From positions 84,031-122,344 of the forward strand of contig LXQE01000107.1 in assembly GCA_003326195.1 (NCBI GenBank): 38,314 nucleotides of DNA, given 5' to 3'. The position numbers and the translations under genes were made by a program. This document shows, piece after piece, positions 13,545 through 22,958 of this stretch. The notes beneath the pieces were generated by a model. It ran no database searches. It was not told the DNA's origin and saw only the letters and a list, made by a program, of their open reading frames with translations. This DNA comes from Nostoc punctiforme NIES-2108. Its GTDB lineage: Bacteria > Cyanobacteriota > Cyanobacteriia > Cyanobacteriales > Nostocaceae. The first letter of the stretch is position 1. Every line of letters starts with the position of its first letter.

Positions 13545-16415
13545 CTATTTCACCTTAGCGCGGAAGCGGACAAAACCATAAGAATTAGCTGGTGTGCCAG
13601 ATCCAGTGGCTGCAGGTAGATTGGGAAAACTGGGGACTGTAATATTGACCACTACTGCTCCATTGGTGTTATTACCGCAGTATGATGGTGTGCCTGAGTC
13701 ATTAGCTGTATAAAAATGCCCGCGATCGCTATCTCTAACATTCGTCAGATAAAGCGTAGGTGTAGTAGAACCAATAGCTAGAGCAATTCCTTTATCTGCT
13801 CCTGGTAAACCACCATCATTAGGAGTCATACCATTAAAAGCAGTAGGAATCAAACTAACATTAGTCGGAACTAAGTCACAGAATTTCACATTAGTTGCAT
13901 TACCAAAACCATTGGAAAGGAAATATATAGTGTATTCCAATTCATCTCCCGGTTTGACAGTTCCAGCATTAATTAATCCTCGCAAGTAGCCAACAGGCCA
14001 TTTAGGATCGCTATCATCAGTAGCATAAGGTTCTGGTACATAGTTAATGGCATTAGTAGCAACGTCACTGCGACCATCCACAATATCAGTTAAATCTTGG
14101 TTATTGAGGCGGGTAATGCGTTTAATTAACAGCAATTTAGGGTTAGAATTAATAACATTTAATACTGTAAACAAAGTAGGATCATCATCTGCTGTACTAG
14201 CAGGATTATTGCCAGTATCTACACCATTATCAGTAATTTGCAAGAATGAATTACCGAGAGTAGGTGGATTATTAGTAGCACCAGCAGAGTCTGCATCTGT
14301 GAACACTGTACCAACAGTTCCTGTAGGATTATCAGGTGTGTTAAAAGTAGCATTTGCTTGGTTACTAATTGAATTACCGCCATTGGCATTATTAATCGTG
14401 GCAGTAATTTTAATGGTAATCGTATCACCTACACGGAGAATTCCAGAATTTGTCACAGCAACAACACCAGCGCCGTTGTAACTGGGATTGAGTGTGATGT
14501 TATTCCCTGAAGTTGCAGCAGTAATTGCTGCACTCACAAAGGTTAACTGTGAGGGTAATGAGTCGTTAATGGCAAAGTTAATTGCATTGCTATTACCTGG
14601 ATTCAGGTTAGAGTAAGTGATGGTATATTCGATGCGATCGCCTACAGTCACTGTTCCACTACTATCATTGTCTGCGAGGAAGCGAACAGATTTAGTTCCT
14701 ATAACATTTGCTTGAGTGTTAGTAGTAATTACCAAGGGAGTGGTGATTGCTTGACTTGGGAAATATGTCCAAGTATCTATTCCCTTAAAGTCACCATAAT
14801 TACTATTAAATTCATGCTCTCCTAACGCACTATTGATCCCTCTAGCAGCATTACGTGGGCTAGTAGCTCCCGTACCATCTAAGTTTATCGCCGTGCCGTT
14901 AGCAGTAGTATAATTGTTGTCGTTGTAATAAATGGTAGTCGATCCAATCTGCTGTCCATTTTGATCTACAAGATTAGGAAAAGCAGCAGGAGAATTTTCC
15001 ATTGTGATTTTAAACCCCAGCGGATTATTTTCAGCATCCAACATGGGAAAGTGATATTCTCCCGAACGTGTTGTGATTATGGCATTGTATGGTGCATTTC
15101 CTGATAGAGGTTGGAGATTTACCCCACTTGCATCCTTTCCATTCCAAAGCACCACATTTGAGCCGACAGACAGCACATTTTGTAGTACTCTATCGCTACT
15201 AGGGTCAAAAATGCCATCATTGTTGGTGTCAATAATTATTTGATAGCTACCAGTTGAGATAGCGCTGAAGCTAAAATTGCCTCCCACACCCACAGACGTT
15301 TGGTTCCCACTACCTCCATTACCCCCAGTGAATTTGAACGAAGTTGGTACTGTGGGAATCGTCGCTGCAATAGGAATACTCAAAGCATTGAGGGTTGCGG
15401 TGTCGGGTCGATTGAAGAAAACTAAGTGGGTAATATCTGTTAATGTATCAGCAACACTTGGGTCTTGGACTCCCACATTGCCGCTAAAGATCAAATTATT
15501 ATTAGTAGCCCCACCAGCAGAATGGTAGACAGTGCTGTTATTTGTTTTATCAAGATATCCCCGGTTATTAGCAAAAAAGATGAAGCCAAAGGGATCGACT
15601 CCATTCATGTCAGTTTCGTAACGATACCCATCTTTGGTTTGAATATAAAGCTTAGAATTTAGTGCTACGGGAGTACCACCACTGGCATTTGCCCCCATAT
15701 TCATAGCAATATAGTTAGTAAATACTCGCCCTTTTTTGGCAACACCGTTACTATCTCGAACTGTGATATCCCAAGCAGCTACTCCTGAAAATTGAGTATT
15801 ACCTGTAGGAAATGCAGCCGTTGCAGCTGTTGGCGGCGGATTGCTTGCACCAGATGTATTCGGAGAATGAAATTCAACTTCGTAAATACCTGTTTCTGTA
15901 GCAAGGAAACTACAAGGGGAATAGCCACCGATATTAGGTAAAGGGCCGGCTGTTTCTTTGGCAACAGTATTAATCAAACCAAAACCAGAAGTTAGAACAT
16001 TACAAGAGCCATTTTGAGTACCAAAGGGACTGCGGTAAACAATATCTTGTGGGTCTGAAAAACTAGTAGGCACACTAGAGCCAAGATTAACTGTTTCTCC
16101 TTGTTGAACATAAACTTTGAGTATGGTTTTCCGAACAATACCTGCCAGTAGTAAATCTGACCATTCCAGGTAAGGTCTGTATCCACCATCAGAAACTAAC
16201 TCTTTGCTGCCTTCAGCCCAGCTAGGTTGAATACTATTACCTAAAATATATAAAAAAAAGCCCAGGCTACTGAGCCATAGTTTTTGGCGTCTACTTGTTA
16301 ATGGCTTTTCCATATTTTTTTTTACTGGGTTATCTACAGTCAGAGAAAATTTCTCATTTTCATCAATATTTACTGTGGGGATCGCTTTTAATTTCTTAAA
16401 TAAATATTTCATCAT
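13545..16415 (-). CDS. Large exported DUF11-domain protein, 956 residues
   Basis: The protein has a long, charged N-terminal lead and a signal-peptide-like stretch at about residues 47-67 (LWLSSLGFFLYILGNSIQPSWAE). A second start, Met35 (16313), would give a standard signal peptide. The body is rich in Asn, Thr, Gly and Ser. Residues about 565-690 contain DUF11 features (DRIEYTITYSNLNPGNSNAI, DSLPSQLTFVSAA, VGDTITIKITATI), and a second DUF11-like unit lies at about 805-950 (PGDELEYTIYFLSNGFGNAT). Acidic loops DTNNDGIFD (about 394) and DNDSSGTVTVGD (about 579) resemble calcium-binding loops. It is the last gene of the cluster, 199 bp after the barrel gene. The likely role is a secreted or surface-attached structural protein, by inference. 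Confidence 0.8.
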   Translation of the reverse strand: MMKYLFKKLKAIPTVNIDENEKFSLTVDNPVKKNMEKPLTSRRQKLWLSSLGFFLYILGNSIQPSWAEGSKELVSDGGYRPYLEWSDLLLAGIVRKTILKVYVQQGETVNLGSSVPTSFSDPQDIVYRSPFGTQNGSCNVLTSGFGLINTVAKETAGPLPNIGGYSPCSFLATETGIYEVEFHSPNTSGASNPPPTAATAAFPTGNTQFSGVAAWDITVRDSNGVAKKGRVFTNYIAMNMGANASGGTPVALNSKLYIQTKDGYRYETDMNGVDPFGFIFFANNRGYLDKTNNSTVYHSAGGATNNNLIFSGNVGVQDPSVADTLTDITHLVFFNRPDTATLNALSIPIAATIPTVPTSFKFTGGNGGSGNQTSVGVGGNFSFSAISTGSYQIIIDTNNDGIFDPSSDRVLQNVLSVGSNVVLWNGKDASGVNLQPLSGNAPYNAIITTRSGEYHFPMLDAENNPLGFKITMENSPAAFPNLVDQNGQQIGSTTIYYNDNNYTTANGTAINLDGTGATSPRNAARGINSALGEHEFNSNYGDFKGIDTWTYFPSQAITTPLVITTNTQANVIGTKSVRFLADNDSSGTVTVGDRIEYTITYSNLNPGNSNAINFAINDSLPSQLTFVSAAITAATSGNNITLNPSYNGAGVVAVTNSGILRVGDTITIKITATINNANGGNSISNQANATFNTPDNPTGTVGTVFTDADSAGATNNPPTLGNSFLQITDNGVDTGNNPASTADDDPTLFTVLNVINSNPKLLLIKRITRLNNQDLTDIVDGRSDVATNAINYVPEPYATDDSDPKWPVGYLRGLINAGTVKPGDELEYTIYFLSNGFGNATNVKFCDLVPTNVSLIPTAFNGMTPNDGGLPGADKGIALAIGSTTPTLYLTNVRDSDRGHFYTANDSGTPSYCGNNTNGAVVVNITVPSFPNLPAATGSGTPANSYGFVRFRAKVK

Positions 16416-16614
16416 TTAATTTCAATAAAAATACATAATATGTGAGTAATGATATTGAGTTTATAAATATACAAATACCAGAACGAAAATTGAAACGTTT
16501 TTGCACTAGATTCAAAGCGAATAATAAAATCGTTACGACAATAGTATTCCCATGAAGAAAGGTTAAATTCGTACATAGAGGTTGCAATGAACATCTCTAC
16601 ATCAAATAACCCTT
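16416..16614. other. Spacer between barrel and terminal DUF11 gene
   Basis: This AT-rich gap has no clear terminator or hairpin on the minus strand, so read-through from the barrel gene into the 956-residue gene is possible. It may also hold a promoter, which I could not define. Confidence 0.4.
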
Positions 16615-19600
16615 TTATATTTCACGCTTTTGCATCCCCCTCATTGCAGCCTTGAGTTTACCCACCAAAGTTTTCATCGCCGATTCCTGTGGCTGGCGCG
16701 CTATAGGTTTTTGTTGTCCAAAGCCGTCAAACAATTCGTTGAGCTTAACCGTAAAGCCTAAATACGCACCTCCCGCAGAACGTGTTCCTGAGAAATCTCG
16801 GTCATCAACTTTCCCAAAGACGTATCCAGCTGAGACGCGCAGGTTAGGCGTGAGGTAGTAGCCTGTTTCAAGAACAAAGCCTGTCTCACTGTAGCTAGAC
16901 TGACTAATTACACGAGCCTCACCCACCAAATCCCAGCTATATCCCAAACGATAGGTAGCGCGTACTTGGGCCAGATTTACTGTGCTAGTACCGGCTAAAT
17001 CGTTAGCTATGTAAGAGGTACTGTTACGCAACGCATACTTCCCGTAGAATTCCCATTGCCAATTAGGAGCATAAATCGCTTCTAAAGCAAAGGTATGGTC
17101 TTGGGAACCCGTACCACTTCCTAACAGGATGGTGTCAGGGATGGTTGATGGATTTTGGCGATATTCATAACGCAATAAAGCATTAAATTTATCGCTATTG
17201 GGATCGCGGTAGGCTAAACCCAGTTTTAAGTTAGCAGTATCTCCCAATCCTGAAAGCTTTTGATTAGAAGAACCGGCTTGTTGATAACGTACCAAAGCGG
17301 TGAGAGCCGGAGAAATTTTACCCGCAGCACCTGCGGTAATGACTGTATTGTTACCACCAGAAGAGGAACGATGTTCATAACGGACGCTGGCTTGAAATTG
17401 CGGATTATCACTGTATTCCAGCCCTACACTGTAGCTATCGCCACCATCAAATCCGATCGCAGATGCTGCTTGACCAAAGGCGTATGGTTGGGCATATTGT
17501 TGACCCGCCAAAGTACGTCCAAAGAAGTTGCCAAATACGTGTTCGTAAGCAACCTTTAGCCGTAATCCCGAAGCAATAGTCCAGCGGTTATTTATGCCAA
17601 TTGCACCTTGAGTAGTCATTTCGTTAGCACCACCCAAAATTGAGTAACGACCAGTCAAGGTAGTATCCGAACCGAGTTTGTGTTCGCCGTTGACACTCAA
17701 GCTGGTGATGGAATTACCCGAATATTGACCGCTACTGTAATACTGTTGGGCTAAACTAACATTGACACCAGGAATTACCGCCCAATTCAACCCCAAAATG
17801 GTACGGTCTGGATAAACAGTATCTTTTTGGGAAGATAAACTGAGTTCATTTTGCGCCTGGAAGGTCAGGTTTTTAGCTAGAGGAACTGAAAAACGCGATC
17901 GCAGTTGATCGGAATTACTACTCAAGCTACTGTCGGGGATGCGGTCTTCCAAACGACGATGAATCCAATCCAGATCGATAGTGGCGCTACCCAGACGTTG
18001 TTGAATCCCAGCAGAAATCGTCGTCAGGGAATTATTAACCTTGCTACCAGGTATCGCCTCATAACGCGGTGCAAAAAGTTCTTCAAAAGTGTCTAGGGGT
18101 TGGGGAGCAATCCCAAAATTGTCTTCGTGGTCGTATTGCGCTCTGACGTTGGTAGTTGAGGTGAGTTTAGCTGTAACCTGCGCTCCATAACGGGTTTGTC
18201 CTGGGACAAAGCTGATAGTGGCATTATTGGCAAAACCCGTATCAGCAAATCGATAATAGGCACGACCTTGAATCCCATTAGCAATCTTTCCTTCAGCTTC
18301 TAAACGGTAGGCATCACCTCTAACTTTTCCCACAACATCAGAATCATTAGTGGAATGGGCATATTCTGCGATTAACTTACCGTTGTCACCCAAAGCAATC
18401 AGCGCATCTGCACCGTAAAGTTGAAAGTCGCGTACCCCATGATTTTCTTGAACGTAAGTTGCTCCTATCCAACTTTCGGAGTTAAGTTTGCGGGAAAGAT
18501 TATATTGCAAACGACCAGCATAGATGCTCCCGTCAGAGTCTTCGCTGTCATATTGATAGCTAACAACAATCCGACGTACCAACACTTGTCCGGTTTGATC
18601 GATATCGGTACGAAGAATCGGTTCGCGGAATAATAAAGTACCGCGATCGTAGTCGATTTCGTAGTCTGGGCCTCGGTTAAGCTGTTTGCGTTCTAATACA
18701 GTTCCAGGACGATTGAGTTCTTCTAACTCGATAAAGACATTTTCACTACCTGCTTGTAATAGTCTGCGAGAGAGGAAGTAATAACCACTAGTACCATCGG
18801 GAGCAATAGTATCCCGTTGAAATCCTTCTAAGTGGTCGCCATAGAAACCCGTAATTTGTAGGTTTCCTAAGTTGTAGTTAGCTTTAAAACCGTGGAGTTG
18901 ACGGGTGATAGAAGTAAATTGCTGCGATCGCCGCGCAAATTCTTCTGTGTTATAGTCACCCCACATCGCATAATCAGGATCGGAGCCAGGGATACGAGCT
19001 GAACGCTCAAAACGCAAAAATACACTGTCAATAGAAGGAGCAACTACATCAACTTTCGAGCTATCGCCGTAGACCGGATAGTTTTGCTCGCTGAATTGGT
19101 AAGTTCTAAACAGGCGATTATCGCAGTTGCAATCTTCATTGAGGCTACGAGAACTGTTGTATGCCCCTGTAAACAACCATTCTCCGATCGCACCAGTGGC
19201 AAATATCGCTGAATGGAAATCTAATTGCGTTCCGTTGTTTTTGTCAGGAGGGAGAAAATCACGGAAACTGCCATAATAATTTGTACCTCTAGCGCCCAAT
19301 CGTAAATCTATGACTCCAGTAACTAAACTTGGACGTAGTGCCGTTTCAAATTGCAATTGGGTGAAGGCTTCTAAATCATTTGCGATCGCGCGAATTGTGA
19401 CAGTTTCCGCTTTCAGTTGCGATCGCAACGTCGCTGTAAATTGCCCTGCTTTCGCCTCCACTTGAAATCCCGGTTCATTGGGTTTGAAGTCTTTCCCAAC
19501 CAATTCCCCAGCAGTGGGTATGAGGGTGACAACAGCATCACGATTCGAGCGATTGCCAGTTGCATCGATGAGTTGACCCCGGATTGTCGCCGTAGAACGT

Positions 19601-20511
19601 CCATCTGCTGGGATACGAGACTCTACTGTTTCTAAAGTTAATTGCTGCGGCGCTCCCCGTACTGCTATTTGCACTGTTACAGAGGGTTCTGTTCCTCCAA
19701 CAACCTGTGCAGAGATGGTGTTTGTACCTTCTTTTAACGAGACACCATACCATGTCTGCGTTACTAAATTGGTAGTAGCATCAGTTTCCGTCCGTCCCAC
19801 TAAAGAAGGATCTACCAACGCCCCATTGACCCGCAATTCCACTTGACTACCAGCGGTAAACTGCACAATCACCGTGCTAGCTTGTACGTCTACAACACTG
19901 TCAGCCGTCGGAGTCAGGATTTTTATTGCTGTAGAGATAGGAGCTGTAGAGATAGGAACAGTAGGAGACACGGGGAGATTTTCATTTACCTCTTGTCCCT
20001 TTGTCCCCGCGTCCTCTACTCCTGCAATTTTGCGTAATCCTCTAGGCAAACCTACAGAAGTTGCTGGTTGAAATGGTTGTATTTCTGTTGGAGAAGCATG
20101 AAACAGGGTTTCAGTATCTTTGCGTTCGTCGTTCTTATCCTCTATTCCTACTATTTTGCGTGAATCTCTGGGCAAATCAGCAAAAGTTTCTGGTTGAAGC
20201 GGTTGTATTTCCGTTTCACTTAGCTGGACATCTGGAATTTCAGGAACCGATGCTGAAGAAGTTGAGGCAAATTCGAGAGGTGGAGAATTCAAACCCTCTC
20301 CTATTCTAGGGGAGAGGTTTTCCAGATCGGGTGAAAAGTCAGGATCTTCGACACTCTTTTCTGCTTGTGAATGGGAATCAGGGAAAAGGAAGTTTTCACT
20401 AGTGATTTCTGCTTTGACAATTTTAGGGTACAAAACAAGGCAGAGAGCTACTGGCATCACCCTCATCAATCTCAGGTTAAATATAGTTACACAGTGCAGT
20501 CTGAGTTTCAT
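16615..20511 (-). CDS. Giant outer-membrane beta-barrel protein with Ig-like domains, 1298 residues
   Basis: Residues 1-34 form a signal peptide (MRVMPVALCLVLYPKIVKA). Residues about 40-190 are an unstructured acidic/proline-rich linker with a duplicated 26-residue unit (100-125 and 142-167; TEIQP.QP.T...LPR..RKI.G.ED). An Ig-like domain follows at about 195-286 (IKILTPTADSVVDV), then a bacterial-Ig-like (BIG_1 type) domain at about 289-392 (ESRIPADGRSTATIRGQLID). From about 395 to 1260 there are many alternating strands of an outer-membrane barrel, with motifs YPVYGDSS, YAMWGDYN, RGPDYEIDYDRGTLLFREPI. A basic tail (KAAMRGMQKREI) follows instead of a terminal Phe. The ATG overlaps the preceding stop codon (ATGA), implying translational coupling. 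It probably anchors or exports the neighbouring DUF11 proteins. Confidence 0.82.
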   Translation of the reverse strand: MKLRLHCVTIFNLRLMRVMPVALCLVLYPKIVKAEITSENFLFPDSHSQAEKSVEDPDFSPDLENLSPRIGEGLNSPPLEFASTSSASVPEIPDVQLSETEIQPLQPETFADLPRDSRKIVGIEDKNDERKDTETLFHASPTEIQPFQPATSVGLPRGLRKIAGVEDAGTKGQEVNENLPVSPTVPISTAPISTAIKILTPTADSVVDVQASTVIVQFTAGSQVELRVNGALVDPSLVGRTETDATTNLVTQTWYGVSLKEGTNTISAQVVGGTEPSVTVQIAVRGAPQQLTLETVESRIPADGRSTATIRGQLIDATGNRSNRDAVVTLIPTAGELVGKDFKPNEPGFQVEAKAGQFTATLRSQLKAETVTIRAIANDLEAFTQLQFETALRPSLVTGVIDLRLGARGTNYYGSFRDFLPPDKNNGTQLDFHSAIFATGAIGEWLFTGAYNSSRSLNEDCNCDNRLFRTYQFSEQNYPVYGDSSKVDVVAPSIDSVFLRFERSARIPGSDPDYAMWGDYNTEEFARRSQQFTSITRQLHGFKANYNLGNLQITGFYGDHLEGFQRDTIAPDGTSGYYFLSRRLLQAGSENVFIELEELNRPGTVLERKQLNRGPDYEIDYDRGTLLFREPILRTDIDQTGQVLVRRIVVSYQYDSEDSDGSIYAGRLQYNLSRKLNSESWIGATYVQENHGVRDFQLYGADALIALGDNGKLIAEYAHSTNDSDVVGKVRGDAYRLEAEGKIANGIQGRAYYRFADTGFANNATISFVPGQTRYGAQVTAKLTSTTNVRAQYDHEDNFGIAPQPLDTFEELFAPRYEAIPGSKVNNSLTTISAGIQQRLGSATIDLDWIHRRLEDRIPDSSLSSNSDQLRSRFSVPLAKNLTFQAQNELSLSSQKDTVYPDRTILGLNWAVIPGVNVSLAQQYYSSGQYSGNSITSLSVNGEHKLGSDTTLTGRYSILGGANEMTTQGAIGINNRWTIASGLRLKVAYEHVFGNFFGRTLAGQQYAQPYAFGQAASAIGFDGGDSYSVGLEYSDNPQFQASVRYEHRSSSGGNNTVITAGAAGKISPALTALVRYQQAGSSNQKLSGLGDTANLKLGLAYRDPNSDKFNALLRYEYRQNPSTIPDTILLGSGTGSQDHTFALEAIYAPNWQWEFYGKYALRNSTSYIANDLAGTSTVNLAQVRATYRLGYSWDLVGEARVISQSSYSETGFVLETGYYLTPNLRVSAGYVFGKVDDRDFSGTRSAGGAYLGFTVKLNELFDGFGQQKPIARQPQESAMKTLVGKLKAAMRGMQKREI

Positions 20512-22049
20512 TTGTTGACTGGCTCCTGAAATGTTGGGGTTACAGCGAAGTTCATGCGTACTAAGCCACCAGGCTCTAAATGCACCAAGCGAGATTGGCT
20601 ATTTCGTTCGCGGAATTTTTCGTTATGAGCTAGGGTGTAACCCGCTACACTGCTGAGGTCTAGTACACCTGTGTGGTATCCAGGTAAGGCATTAGCTAGA
20701 GAGAACAAACCATTAGGATCTGTAGTGATGCGGTTTCCATCCTCTAGAAAAATCACCGCATTTGGTATCCCAGGCTCACCACGCTGTTGTTCACCGTCAA
20801 AGTTTTTATCAACAAACACCCGGCCGATAATCGTGCCACAGTCAGAAACGATTCCTGGACGAATTTTCAATTGGTGCGTTGCTGGACCATCCTTAGTACT
20901 AAAACGGTTATCAGCTCGTTGAGCATTAACGATCGCAGTGTTACGACCATTACCACGCAATGCATCAGCTGTTAGTTGAGCAGCGTAGGCAATATTCAAG
21001 ACTTTCGCTGTGGGAATTGTTGCGTCTGTGCGGAATGTCACTGTGTTACCATTGCGTTCTGAAGCGATCGCGACTGGTTGACCATCCAACTCTCCCTGCA
21101 CCGATTTCGGTAAAAACTGGAATCCTAAAGGTAGGTCGTCGGTGACAAATATATTGCTCAAACCAGCATCAGCAAGATTTTTTACCGACAGGCGGTAGAT
21201 TACCGTATCTCCAGGTTCAGCAGTAGCGCGATCGCCTGTTTTGATAATCTGTAACTGATTGGCTTGACACAAATTTGTGGTGAATTCAAAGGCTAATAAA
21301 TCCAGTCCCACCGTTTCTGCATTGGGAACTAAAACAACTGTTTGCTCTAGCCTGGTTTCACCTGTAAGACTGATTGGTTGACCATCCAAAGAACTAGCGA
21401 CATATCGCACAACACCATTACCTTGTGTCCCACTGCTAGCAAGGATTTCAATCTTGACCCGCCGCTGTTTGTAAATAGAATTTGGTGGTGGATTAACTAC
21501 AAAAATGTAGGTTCTACCTGGATCGGTTTGACCCTTATTGGGATCGAGTAGGAAATTGTAGACACCCGCAGGGTTATTCGTAACAAAGTAGGGATTACTA
21601 TTCTCGGTATTTGGAGATTTCCCACCAGGAACGTTGTTATTAGGAATATCTGGTAACTCTGTTCGGGTCAAAGCAACCAAACTGCCCAATTCTGTCCCCG
21701 TTGGGTCGCTAGAGTTCGGTTCGTATACCCCAACTGAAAAACCTGTATAGTCAGGTAAAATTGTCCCAGCGCAACCTAAAATCCGCCCTAATGGATCGAG
21801 TAATGGGCTAGGGCTAACATTGATTTGCTCAGAACTTCCTTGATATTGATAATTGCTAGCAGAATCTGTATAAGTATAAGTAGCTTGATTTATTAATGGC
21901 AAAGACGCAACCAGATTGTTAGTTTGTTGCGCGATCGCTGGCATAGATATAGTAGTATCCAAAAAACTTCCCAGAAGAACAGTAGCTGTTAACCGTCGCC
22001 ACCAGCTACTGCTAGAAGTAATTTGCTTTTGGTTTTGAGGACGGCTCAC
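20508..22049 (-). CDS. Exported protein with DUF11 and SdrD-B-like domains
   Basis: A signal peptide (RRLTATVLLGSFLDTTISMPAIAQ) is followed by a cyanobacterial N-terminal region, a DUF11 domain at about 268-395 (KTGDRATAEPGDTVIYRLSV, TDDLPLGFQFLP) and an SdrD-B/carboxypeptidase-regulatory-like domain at about 405-510 (GRVFVDKNFDGEQQRGEPGI, ITTDPNGLFSLANALPGYHT), which may bind calcium at DKNFDGEQ. An ATG at 22058 abuts AGGAG directly and is too close to use it. GTG at 22049 has 9 nt spacing from AGGAG and is the better start (513 residues). Its stop overlaps the barrel gene start by 4 bp, so the two are likely made together and may act as one complex. Confidence 0.82.
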   Translation of the reverse strand: MSRPQNQKQITSSSSWWRRLTATVLLGSFLDTTISMPAIAQQTNNLVASLPLINQATYTYTDSASNYQYQGSSEQINVSPSPLLDPLGRILGCAGTILPDYTGFSVGVYEPNSSDPTGTELGSLVALTRTELPDIPNNNVPGGKSPNTENSNPYFVTNNPAGVYNFLLDPNKGQTDPGRTYIFVVNPPPNSIYKQRRVKIEILASSGTQGNGVVRYVASSLDGQPISLTGETRLEQTVVLVPNAETVGLDLLAFEFTTNLCQANQLQIIKTGDRATAEPGDTVIYRLSVKNLADAGLSNIFVTDDLPLGFQFLPKSVQGELDGQPVAIASERNGNTVTFRTDATIPTAKVLNIAYAAQLTADALRGNGRNTAIVNAQRADNRFSTKDGPATHQLKIRPGIVSDCGTIIGRVFVDKNFDGEQQRGEPGIPNAVIFLEDGNRITTDPNGLFSLANALPGYHTGVLDLSSVAGYTLAHNEKFRERNSQSRLVHLEPGGLVRMNFAVTPTFQEPVNK

Positions 22050-22213
22050 TAAACACATCTCCTGTGAAATGTCAAGCTTGTTGTTAATAAAAGCACTTCT
22101 TTATTTGTGGAAATCTAGTTAAGCCAAAACCCTTTAAAAATCTCGTTTCCAGATGGAATCTGAAAATATTCTTGATTGCATCTGTTTTTAGAGTCAGCAA
22201 GGCGGCGTGTTAA

Positions 22214-22777
22214 TCAGCGAACTTGGGTTTGATAAGTTGCCTTGACTGTTGTCTTCGCCGCAAGTAACGGAATCTGCAAACGGATATGGGTGTAAGCGGT
22301 GGCTGGGGCTGGTTTGGTTTCCACTTTGCCGCCAGGAAGAGTAACTTTAACCGTAGGATTTTCGACAAAGCTACGCCCACCATCAATGCTATAAACAACT
22401 TTGGCATTTTTGGCGACGTTGACAGAATTCAGTACGTAGACCATTCCTTTGGGAATAGGTTGATTAAAAGTCAAATTCTTCACTGGGCGATCGCTCTGAT
22501 TTTCGCCACTCAAGGTATATCGCAATACATCTCCGGGTCGCACTACAACTTGACCTTTCAAAGGTTCCCATTTCTGGCTTTGCTTACCCTGCCGATCCTG
22601 TGCCACCACCTGCTTTTCTGCTTCTAAACGCAATTGAATTTGCCCTTGAGTTTTGATATTCTGAGCAACAGCACTTTCTGAGTGCCATACATTTGCGATT
22701 CCCGGAATTTGACCGAGAAATGGAACTGTAGCAATGAGAGCGAATGCTCCTAAACCTGCAAGAGAAACACGCTTCAT
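22214..22777 (-). CDS. Small exported DUF11-like protein
   Basis: The 187-residue product has a signal peptide (MKRVSLAGLGAFALIATVPF, likely cut near AVAQ) and one DUF11-like beta-sandwich at about residues 80-187 (VVRPGDVLRYTLSGENQSDR, then NLTFNQPIPKGMVYV, and PLLAAKTTVKATYQTQVR). I chose ATG 22777 because TGAGG lies about 11 nt upstream. The more distant TTG at 22795 adds six residues and would place the Shine-Dalgarno sequence inside the coding region. It is the second gene of the minus-strand cluster, 181 bp after the 850-residue protein and 164 bp before the DUF11/SdrD-B-like gene. It may be a minor subunit or chaperone-like partner of the large ones (inference). Confidence 0.8.
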   Translation of the reverse strand: MKRVSLAGLGAFALIATVPFLGQIPGIANVWHSESAVAQNIKTQGQIQLRLEAEKQVVAQDRQGKQSQKWEPLKGQVVVRPGDVLRYTLSGENQSDRPVKNLTFNQPIPKGMVYVLNSVNVAKNAKVVYSIDGGRSFVENPTVKVTLPGGKVETKPAPATAYTHIRLQIPLLAAKTTVKATYQTQVR

Positions 22778-22904
22778 ATAAATAAATAACCTCAAAAAAA
22801 TTCCAGAATGTGAATTATTGACTTATCTTTCCCAGCTTTTGCTAAGAAAAAATCACTTTTCTATTTGCTCGCTATTTGGGGTTGGAGATAAGTTCAAATG
22901 GTTC

Positions 22905-22930
22905 GCAGACTCTTCTGTAGCAGAGTCTGC
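22905..22930 (-). terminator. Possible hairpin after the first DUF11 gene
   Basis: GCAGACTCT (22905-22913) and AGAGTCTGC (22922-22930) form a 9-bp stem with an 8-nt loop, 28 bp after the stop of the large DUF11 gene (minus strand). An outer imperfect pairing GGGGTTGG / CCCCAATTCC surrounds it. There is no U-tract, so it may be a partial terminator or an RNA processing/stability element that sets the expression ratio inside the cluster. Confidence 0.4.
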
Positions 22931-22958
22931 AAACTTCAAAGTCCCCAATTCCAAAGAA

